Shown here piece after piece: positions 58,302 through 64,000 of a stretch of 64,000 nt of DNA. The translations under genes were made by a program, and so were the position numbers. The stretch is from Nocardia elegans NBRC 108235 (GTDB lineage: Bacteria; Actinomycetota; Actinomycetes; Mycobacteriales; Mycobacteriaceae), in NCBI RefSeq assembly GCF_001612845.1, contig NZ_BDBF01000001.1, positions 186,001 through 250,000 of the forward strand. The letters are read 5' to 3'. The notes under the pieces are model-generated. The model was not told the DNA's origin, ran no database searches, and saw nothing but the letters and a program-made list of their open reading frames with translations. Each line of letters begins with the position of its first letter. Position 1 is the first letter of the stretch.

Positions 58302-58566
58302 CCAACACTTTCGCACGGCGGCCGGGCCACGGTCGGCGTGGTGGCGGGTCGGCGACCACGGCCGAATCGAGATCACCCACCTCGCCGATCGCGAAATACC
58401 CATCGACACCGCACGTTTCGCGGACTACGCCGCGACCCGGTACTCCTGCGACGGAGTGGTGTTCACCGTCGCACCGACGCTCGCGCAGGCCCATTCCCTG
58501 CTGCCGGAATACCACGCGCTCTGGTGCGCGGTGAGCGAGGAGTTCCGGCGGCGGTTCGCCTCCTGA
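58282..58566 (+). CDS. hypothetical protein, XRE/DUF397-associated
   Basis: 94-residue protein, GTG 58282, overlapping the membrane gene by 20 bases in another frame. It has a Trp/Tyr-rich strand-helix pattern (SAWWRVGDHGRIEITHLAD, SLLPEYHALWCAVSEEFRRRF). No family recognised; similar cassettes sit next to XRE/DUF397 pairs in nocardiae, from memory. Soluble. Confidence 0.68.
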   Translation: MTDTGNNQHFRTAAGPRSAWWRVGDHGRIEITHLADREIPIDTARFADYAATRYSCDGVVFTVAPTLAQAHSLLPEYHALWCAVSEEFRRRFAS

Positions 58567-58614
58567 CCGCCCGGTGTCCCAGGCCGCCGCAGACCCGCGA
58601 ACCGAACTACAGTC

Positions 58615-58652
58615 CGGACACCTGTCCGAGATATTTGGGGCGGGCATACACT
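58615..58652 (+). promoter_or_regulatory. mscR promoter with overlapping palindrome
   Basis: CGGACA-CC-TGTCCG (58615-58628) is an exact 6-2-6 palindrome; its right arm TGTCCG forms a -35 with TACACT (-10, 58647-58652) 18 bases later. A repressor binding there would block mscR. Confidence 0.5.
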
Positions 58653-58696
58653 GACCCATAGGTGAACCGGCACCCTCGACGCGTAAAGGAGATTCC

Positions 58697-59779
58697 ATGT
58701 CCCAGAAGGTTCGCGGCGTCATCGCCCGCAGTGTGGGCGCCCCGGTCGAGATCGTCGATATCGTCATCCCCGATCCGGGCCCGCACGACGTGGTGGTGCG
58801 GGTGCAGGCCTGCGGGGTGTGCCATACCGATCTGACCTACCGCGAGGGCGGCATCAACGACGAATTCCCCTTCCTGCTCGGCCACGAGGCGGCCGGCGTG
58901 GTGGAAACGGTCGGCGACGCCGTCACGCACGTCCAGCCCGGCGATCACGTGCTGCTGAACTGGCGCGCGGTATGCGGCCAGTGCCGGGCCTGCAAACGCG
59001 GCAAGCCGTGGTACTGCTTCGACACCCACAACGCGAGCAAGCCGATGACGCTGGCCGACGGAACCGAGCTGACCCCGGCTCTGGGCATCGGCGCCTTCGC
59101 CGACAAGACCCTGGTGCACGAGGGACAGTGCACCGTGATCGACCCGGAGACCGATCCCGCCGTGGCCGGACTGCTGGGCTGCGGTGTGATGGCCGGACTG
59201 GGGGCGGCGATCAACACCGGCGGGGTGAGCTACGGCGATTCGGTCGCGGTCATCGGCTGCGGCGGCGTCGGTGACGCGGCGATCGCGGGGGCCCGGCTGG
59301 CGGGCGCCACCACCATCATCGCCATCGACCGCGATCCGCGAAAGCTGGAGTGGGCCAAGGAACTCGGGGCCACCCACACCCTCGAGGCCGGTGATGACGT
59401 GGTCGAGCGAGTACAGGAATTGACCGGCGGTTTCGGCGCCGACGTGGTGATCGACGCGGTCGGGCGGCCGGAAACCTGGAAGCAGGCGTTCTACGCGCGC
59501 GATCTGGCCGGCACGGTGGTGCTGGTCGGCGTGCCGACGCCGGATATGCAGCTGGAGATGCCGCTGATCGACTTCTTCTCGCACGGCGGCTCGCTGAAGT
59601 CGTCCTGGTACGGCGACTGCCTGCCGGAACGCGACTTCCCGATGCTGCTCGACCTCTACCGCCAGGGACGGCTGCCGCTGGAGCGGTTCGTGAGCGAGCG
59701 CGTGGCCCTCGACCAGGTCGAGCAGGCCTTCACCACCATGCACCACGGTGACGTGCTGCGATCGGTGGTGACGCTGTGA
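58697..59779 (+). CDS. mscR: S-(hydroxymethyl)mycothiol dehydrogenase
   Basis: Zinc-dependent medium-chain dehydrogenase of 360 residues. Catalytic zinc ligands are CGVCHTD (Cys) and GHEAAG (His), the structural zinc [15 protein letters not shown], and the NAD loop [14 protein letters not shown]. It oxidises S-hydroxymethyl-mycothiol (from formaldehyde) and probably S-nitrosomycothiol, as Rv2259 MscR does. ATG 58697 follows AAAGGAG. The GTGA-overlapped MBL-fold gene follows, as at Rv2259-Rv2260. Formaldehyde detoxification suits an organism with many demethylating oxygenases. Confidence 0.93.
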   Translation: MSQKVRGVIARSVGAPVEIVDIVIPDPGPHDVVVRVQACGVCHTDLTYREGGINDEFPFLLGHEAAGVVETVGDAVTHVQPGDHVLLNWRAVCGQCRACKRGKPWYCFDTHNASKPMTLADGTELTPALGIGAFADKTLVHEGQCTVIDPETDPAVAGLLGCGVMAGLGAAINTGGVSYGDSVAVIGCGGVGDAAIAGARLAGATTIIAIDRDPRKLEWAKELGATHTLEAGDDVVERVQELTGGFGADVVIDAVGRPETWKQAFYARDLAGTVVLVGVPTPDMQLEMPLIDFFSHGGSLKSSWYGDCLPERDFPMLLDLYRQGRLPLERFVSERVALDQVEQAFTTMHHGDVLRSVVTL

Positions 59780-60396
59780 GGATCGACCGCGTCGTCACCT
59801 CCGGAAAGTTCGAATTGGACGGCGGCAGCTGGGATGTCGACAACAACGTCTGGGTCGTCGGCGACGACCGTGAGGCCGTTGTGATCGATGCCGCCCACCA
59901 GGCCGAGCCGATCATCGCGGCCGTCGGCGATCGCACGGTGCGCGCGATCCTCTGCACCCACGCCCACAACGACCACATCAACGTGGCCACCGAGCTGGCC
60001 GAGGCGCTGCGCGCCCCGATCCGGCTGCATCCGGCCGACGAGGTGCTGTGGAGTGCCCTCTACCCCGACACCCGCTACGAACCGCTGCACGATCGGGAGC
60101 GAATTCCGGTGGCGGGCAGTGAGATCGAGGTCCTGCACACACCGGGCCACTCCCCCGGCGCGGTGAGCCTGTACCTGGCCTCGGAGAAGACGGTCTTCAC
60201 CGGTGACACCCTGTTCCAAGGCGGTCCCGGCGCGACGAGTCGCTCGTTCTCGAGCTTCCCCACGATCATCGAATCCATCCGCACCCGCCTGCTGAATCTG
60301 CCCGCGGATACCACGGTACTGACCGGACACGGTGACTCCACCACCATCGGCGCGGAGGCACCGCACCTGTCGGAATGGATCAAACGCGGTCACTGA
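59776..60396 (+). CDS. MBL-fold hydrolase (MscR partner)
   Basis: Metallo-beta-lactamase-fold hydrolase of 206 residues with the zinc motif THAHNDHIN (H-x-H-x-D-H), later His ([11 protein letters not shown]), Asp (FTGDTL) and His (TGHGDST). Overlaps mscR by four bases (GTGA), so cotranslated. In the MscR pair it is taken to hydrolyse the S-formylmycothiol product, an inference by synteny with Rv2260. A bidirectional terminator follows. Confidence 0.9.
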   Translation: MRIDRVVTSGKFELDGGSWDVDNNVWVVGDDREAVVIDAAHQAEPIIAAVGDRTVRAILCTHAHNDHINVATELAEALRAPIRLHPADEVLWSALYPDTRYEPLHDRERIPVAGSEIEVLHTPGHSPGAVSLYLASEKTVFTGDTLFQGGPGATSRSFSSFPTIIESIRTRLLNLPADTTVLTGHGDSTTIGAEAPHLSEWIKRGH

Positions 60397-60420
60397 AAAT
60401 CACTGCCGCACAGTCATTTG

Positions 60421-60463
60421 CACGACGAGGGCCGCACGAGCGATCGTGCGGCCCTCGGTCGTG
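60421..60463. terminator. bidirectional terminator
   Basis: GAGGGCCGCACGA-GCGA-TCGTGCGGCCCTC, a 13-base stem extended by CACGAC/GTCGTG with one bulged G. It separates the convergent MBL and TetR genes. Confidence 0.85.
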
Positions 60464-60487
60464 ACGCCCTTACCGTGGCGGCCTCGC

Positions 60488-61111
60488 TCACCCCTTGACC
60501 AGCGGGATCAGGTAGAGGCGGGCGAAGGCGGCCAGTTCTTCGTCGTTGTGGAATTCTCCGGCGCAGTACGGCGCGAGGATGAGGGAATGCACTATGCGGC
60601 AGAGCAATTCGGCGCGGGTGAGCAGGTCGGGGGCGTCGGGCAGTAGCCCACGGTCCACCGCGCGCTGCAAGACCGCCGCCGTCGCCGAGACGCACATGGC
60701 GAAGGTCGTGGCGCCCTCGGCGGTCAGCTTCATGATGACCCGCTCCGGCTCGAGGGCCATCATGCGCTCGACGAGCGGGTTGGTCCGCCAGCGGGTGAGG
60801 ACGGTGACGAAGACGTCGGTGACGAGGTCCTCGACGGTGTCATGGCGCTCGGGAATCTCGGCGACATCGGTGAGCACGGCGGTGACTTCGCGGTTCACCA
60901 CCGCCTGCACCACGTCGTCGCGGGAGCCCATGCGCCGGTAGACCGTGACCCGGTCGACGCCCGCTTCGCGGGCGATGTCCTCGATGGTGGTCTTCTTGAC
61001 GCCGACCTTCTGGAACCGGACCAATGCCGCGTCGAGGATGCGCGCTTCCACGCCATCGGCGGCATTGTCCCGGGTAGAGGCAGTTTTCGACGCGCTGATC
61101 ACACTGTCCAC
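60488..61111 (-). CDS. TetR-family regulator of the second di-iron module
   Basis: Repressor of 207 residues, GTG 61111. The HTH is ILDAALVRFQKVGVKKTTIEDIAREAGVDRVTVYRRMGSRDDVVQAVV, with Arg/Tyr recognition helix. The frame continues far upstream without a site. It faces the di-iron gene with four AATGTTGC-type half sites between, so it very probably represses both. The ligand pocket half is helical; effector unknown, possibly a fatty acyl compound. Confidence 0.9.
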   Translation of the reverse strand: MDSVISASKTASTRDNAADGVEARILDAALVRFQKVGVKKTTIEDIAREAGVDRVTVYRRMGSRDDVVQAVVNREVTAVLTDVAEIPERHDTVEDLVTDVFVTVLTRWRTNPLVERMMALEPERVIMKLTAEGATTFAMCVSATAAVLQRAVDRGLLPDAPDLLTRAELLCRIVHSLILAPYCAGEFHNDEELAAFARLYLIPLVKG

Positions 61112-61133
61112 GCTAACAGAGGGACCACCCTTT

Positions 61134-61187
61134 GCAACATTCTCGAGAAAAATGTTGCGCGCAACATTGCAATAGAAAATGTTGCGC
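61134..61187. promoter_or_regulatory. four-half-site TetR operator
   Basis: Half sites GCAACATT (61134-61141), AATGTTGC and GCAACATT in the exact palindrome AATGTTGCGCGCAACATT (61151-61168), and AATGTTGC (61178-61185). The spacing between pairs is about 9 bases. The TACGTT -10 of the di-iron gene (61190-61195) follows. Confidence 0.8.
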
Positions 61188-61201
61188 TGTACGTTCCGTG
61201 T

Positions 61202-62092
61202 ATGGCTTCGACAGCTGGCGCGACGAGGCGCCCCTACCGCGACGAGGCGCATGCGATCAACGCGCGCGACGTGCACTTCGACTTCGCCACCGTGCCCATG
61301 CACTACATCCCCGGTGAGGCGCTGGCCACCCACATCGTCAACGTGATGCACCTGCTGCTGCCGGAAGGTGAGCGGGCGATGGCCCAGGCCCTCGCGGAGT
61401 CGTTGCCCTACATCGACGACGAACGGCTCCGCGAGGAGGTGACCGGATTCGTCGGACAGGAGACCATGCATGCCGCTACCCACGAGGCCGCTCGCACGCA
61501 CCTGCAGTCGATCGGGCTGGACGTCGACTCCTATGTCGGCGCGATCGGCTGGGCCGTCGATCGCATCCTCGGCGACCACGGACTGACCGGTCGCGCCAAA
61601 GAGGAATGGCTCAAGGAACGGCTCGGACTGTTCGCCGGCATGGAGCACTACACCGCCGTATTCGGCGAATGGTTGCTCAACGCCGAGGTGCTCGAGCAGA
61701 AGGGGATGCATCCGGCCATGCTCGATCTGGTGCGCTGGCACGGCGCCGAAGAGGTGGAGCACCGCAGCGTCGTGTACGACGCGTTCATGCACGTCGACGG
61801 CAGCTACGCCCGCAAAGCGCGGACGGCGCTGGTCGCGAGCGCGACGCTGCTGCCGCTGTTCGTGCTGTCGGCCGCGTACATGTATCGCAAGGACCCTTCG
61901 CCCGACAAGGGCCGGTTCTGGGGATGGCAATTCGTCAGCGCGACCCGTCGCAAGGTGATCCCGAGCTGGACGACGTTCTTCACCGAGATCCCGCGCTACC
62001 TGCGGCCGGGATTCCATCCCTCCCAGCTCGGCCCGATGGATACGGCGTTGCGCTACCTCGCACACTCGCCCGCGGCCAGGGCGGCACAGTGA
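61202..62092 (+). CDS. di-iron, ferritin-like COG3687 protein (second copy)
   Basis: Protein of 296 residues, paralogue of the one at 46234. Metal ligands repeat: E57 (PEGE), E87-x2-H90 (QETMH), E148 (GMEHY), E184-x2-H187 (EEVEH). The stretches LLLPEGER, VGQETMHAATH and WHGAEEVEHR are nearly identical to the first copy. A hydrophobic segment (ALVASATLLPLFVLSAAYMY) suggests membrane contact. ATG 61202 lies after TACGTT, probably leaderless. Its stop shares one base with the start of the reductase (TGATG). Confidence 0.88.
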   Translation: MASTAGATRRPYRDEAHAINARDVHFDFATVPMHYIPGEALATHIVNVMHLLLPEGERAMAQALAESLPYIDDERLREEVTGFVGQETMHAATHEAARTHLQSIGLDVDSYVGAIGWAVDRILGDHGLTGRAKEEWLKERLGLFAGMEHYTAVFGEWLLNAEVLEQKGMHPAMLDLVRWHGAEEVEHRSVVYDAFMHVDGSYARKARTALVASATLLPLFVLSAAYMYRKDPSPDKGRFWGWQFVSATRRKVIPSWTTFFTEIPRYLRPGFHPSQLGPMDTALRYLAHSPAARAAQ

Positions 62093-63135
62093 TGACCCGC
62101 GCGGCGACCAGCGTGCCCGCCGGGCTGCGGATGCTCGGCGGCGTCATCGACGTCTACAAACACGTGTTCGTCTCGGGACCGGCCGCCACGGTGTTGTCAC
62201 GGCCGAACCCGGTGCGGCGCAACGGTTTCGACCTGAATATGGTGGTCGAGTCCGTCCAGCGGGAAGCCGACGACGTGGCCGGCTTGACGCTGCGCGCGCC
62301 CGGCGGTGACGATCTGCCGAGCTGGCGTCCCGGCTCACATCTGGACGTCTTCCTGCCGTCCGGCCGGCAGCGGCAGTATTCGCTGTGCGGCGACCCCGCC
62401 GACCGGCAGCGCTACCGCATCGCGGTCCGCCGCATCGCGGACGGGGAGGGCGGCTCCCGGGAGATCCACGAGACGCTGCGCGTGGGCGACCCACTGCGAA
62501 TTCGCGGTCCGCGCAACGCCTTCCCCTTCCTCGAGGCGCCGTCCTACCTGTTCCTCGCGGGCGGCATCGGGATCACCCCGATCCTGCCGATGTCCATAGC
62601 GGCCGGCGCGCGCGGACAGCTGATCTACACCGGCCGCACCCGCTCCGCCATGCCGTTCCTGGCCGAGCTGCCGGCGCACGCGGAGATCCGGCCGGACGAC
62701 GAGTGCGGCGTGCCCGTGGTCGCGGACCTGATCGCGCGGGCCGAGCCCGGCGCGGCCGTCTACGTCTGCGGGCCGCCGCCGATGCTCGCGGCCGCCCAGC
62801 GCTGCATGTTCGAGCTGAACCCCACCGGCTCCCTGCACACCGAACGGTTCTCGGCTCTGCCCGTCACCGACGGGAAGCCGTTCCGGATCGAACTGGCCCG
62901 CTCCCGCCGGACGGTGCGGGTGGAGGCGAACGAGACCGCGCTGAGCGCGATTCGGCGCGTGGCGCCGGACGTGACCTTCTCCTGCCGCCAAGGATTCTGC
63001 GGAACCTGCAAGACCGGCGTGCTCTCCGGCGCCGTGGACCACCGCGACCGCCTGCTGTCCGACGCCGAGCGCGGCGACCGGATGCTGATCTGCGTCTCCC
63101 GCGCGGCGGGCGACGATCTCGTGCTCGACCTCTGA
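62092..63135 (+). CDS. PDR/VanB-type ferredoxin reductase (second copy)
   Basis: Protein of 347 residues, close to that at 45128: RQYSLCGDPADR, AGGIGITPILPM, SCRQGFCGTCKTGVLSG and a fourth Cys (LICVSR). The N-terminus is shorter and contains a hydrophobic stretch (GLRMLGGVIDVYKHVFVSGP). ATG 62092 overlaps the di-iron stop. It should supply electrons to the di-iron protein. Followed by a Baeyer-Villiger-type monooxygenase 89 bases later. Confidence 0.92.
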   Translation: MTRAATSVPAGLRMLGGVIDVYKHVFVSGPAATVLSRPNPVRRNGFDLNMVVESVQREADDVAGLTLRAPGGDDLPSWRPGSHLDVFLPSGRQRQYSLCGDPADRQRYRIAVRRIADGEGGSREIHETLRVGDPLRIRGPRNAFPFLEAPSYLFLAGGIGITPILPMSIAAGARGQLIYTGRTRSAMPFLAELPAHAEIRPDDECGVPVVADLIARAEPGAAVYVCGPPPMLAAAQRCMFELNPTGSLHTERFSALPVTDGKPFRIELARSRRTVRVEANETALSAIRRVAPDVTFSCRQGFCGTCKTGVLSGAVDHRDRLLSDAERGDRMLICVSRAAGDDLVLDL

Positions 63136-63224
63136 GCGCTCGACCTCCGACACCGAGAAGGGACAACGTTGTCCGAACAAGCGCATGCCACGCCGATCGC
63201 GGTACCGCACGGAAGGAACCTGCG

Positions 63225-64000
63225 ATGAACACACCTCGCGAGCACATCGGCATCGCCATCGTCGGCGCCGGATTCGGCGGTATCGGCCTGGCCGTCAAAC
63301 TTCGTGAGGCCGGTTTCCACAATCTGGTGATCCTGGAACGCGCGGACGACCTCGGCGGCACCTGGCAGGCGAACACCTACCCCGGCTGCGCGTGCGACGT
63401 CCCCTCGCACCTGTACAGCTATTCGTTCGCCCCGAACCCCGACTGGTCGCGCACCTACGGCAAGCAGCCCGAGATCCTCGACTATCTCCGCTCGGTGGCG
63501 GAACGGTTCGATGTGGCCCGGCACATCCGCTTCGGCACCGAGGTGCTGGACGCCCGGTGGGACGAGGACGAGTCGGTCTGGCGGATCGAGACCTCCCGTG
63601 GCTCGCTCACGGCCAATTTCCTGCTGTCGGCCGCCGGGGTCTTCGCCGAAGCGAAGTATCCGGCGCTGCCGGGCCTGGAAACGTTCGCCGGCAACGCTTT
63701 TCACTCGCTGCACTGGGATCACGACCATGACCTCACCGGCGAACGGGTCGCGGTGATCGGCACGGGAGCGTCCGCGGTGCAATTCGTGCCCGAAATCCAG
63801 CCGAAAGTCGGCAAGCTGCTGCTCTTCCAGCGCTCCGCGCCGTGGATCGTGCCGCGCATGGACCGCGCCACGCTCGGCGCGGAGCGGCTGGTACTGCGCA
63901 CGCTGCCGATGGCGCAGAAGGCGATTCGCGGCGGCTGGTACGCCACCATCGAGGCGTTCGGCCTGATCTCGCTGGTGGACAAGCGCTTTCGCCATCCCTA
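63225..64000 (+). CDS. Baeyer-Villiger-type flavin monooxygenase (partial)
   Basis: 5' part (about 258 residues) of a class B flavoprotein monooxygenase; the gene runs off the window. The FAD loop is IVGAGFGGIG, then LGGTWQANTYPGCACDVPSHLYSYSF, and the fingerprint F-x-G-x3-H-x3-W-D as FAGNAFHSLHWD; the NADPH loop VIGTGASAVQ follows. ATG 63225 follows GGAAGGAA. It turns ketones into esters or N/S-oxides using NADPH and O2. Behind the di-iron/reductase pair, it is probably part of the same TetR-controlled set. Confidence 0.93.
   Translation, partial: MNTPREHIGIAIVGAGFGGIGLAVKLREAGFHNLVILERADDLGGTWQANTYPGCACDVPSHLYSYSFAPNPDWSRTYGKQPEILDYLRSVAERFDVARHIRFGTEVLDARWDEDESVWRIETSRGSLTANFLLSAAGVFAEAKYPALPGLETFAGNAFHSLHWDHDHDLTGERVAVIGTGASAVQFVPEIQPKVGKLLLFQRSAPWIVPRMDRATLGAERLVLRTLPMAQKAIRGGWYATIEAFGLISLVDKRFRHP

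Overview
The window looks like chromosomal DNA of a mycolic-acid-making, mycothiol-using, high-GC actinobacterium, most likely Nocardia or a near relative. The main reasons are a FAS-II block (aceE, PucR-type regulator, fabD, acpM, kasA, accD6) in the order I recall from Mycobacterium tuberculosis, an EphD-like hydrolase/SDR fusion, an S-(hydroxymethyl)mycothiol dehydrogenase gene pair, mycothiol-dependent DinB-type enzymes, many probable leaderless GTG/ATG starts, and a carboxylic acid reductase of the Nocardia type. No species assignment is possible without a database search.

Layout. 0-10 kb: a lipoprotein, then pyruvate dehydrogenase E1 and the FAS-II operon, with a perfect terminator-like hairpin between kasA and accD6. 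10-19 kb: serine hydrolases, a MerR gene with its operator and a divergent alpha/beta hydrolase, a tryptophan synthase beta chain without trpA, and a fused aminodeoxychorismate synthase. 19-23 kb: an unusual TerD/DUF2510/TerB/HNH protein, then a leftward four-gene operon (ribbon-helix-helix, VOC, methyltransferase, ACT) headed by a perfect 20-bp palindrome. 23-31 kb: SDR/IclR/acyl-CoA ligase, then a phosphate/polyphosphate locus whose outer genes are both damaged (ppk2 with an internal deletion, pitA without its first signature), and a CAT-anticodon tRNA.

31-43 kb: P450/ferredoxin/LLM flavoprotein operon with a divergent TetR, a DinB/MerR pair, TetR/Rieske oxygenase/DapB-like genes, a terC gene behind a probable manganese (yybP-ykoY) riboswitch, a small membrane-anchored Ser-Gly-Cys repeat protein beside a GRDP-like gene, and a slipin. 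43-50 kb: a leftward operon of a di-iron ferritin-like protein, a PDR-type ferredoxin reductase and EphD; then a lipoprotein, HxlR/SDR pair and small genes. 49-56 kb: carboxylic acid reductase, thioredoxin behind a CsoR/CstR-like palindrome, long ribosome hibernation factor, universal stress protein. 56-58.6 kb: an Rpn-like remnant and an XRE/DUF397 pair facing three tiny overlapping genes. 58.7-64 kb: mscR and its MBL-fold partner, then TetR, a four-half-site operator, a second di-iron/PDR pair and a Baeyer-Villiger-type monooxygenase that runs off the window.

How it works together: the first block makes mycolate precursors; much of the rest is redox tailoring of lipids or other hydrophobic compounds (two di-iron/reductase modules, P450, Rieske, LLM, CAR, BVMO), each under a local repressor with a visible palindromic site. 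Less described elements are the TerD-HNH protein, the RHH operon, the Cys-rich repeat protein and the small-gene cassette. No insertion sequence, phage or CRISPR array was seen.
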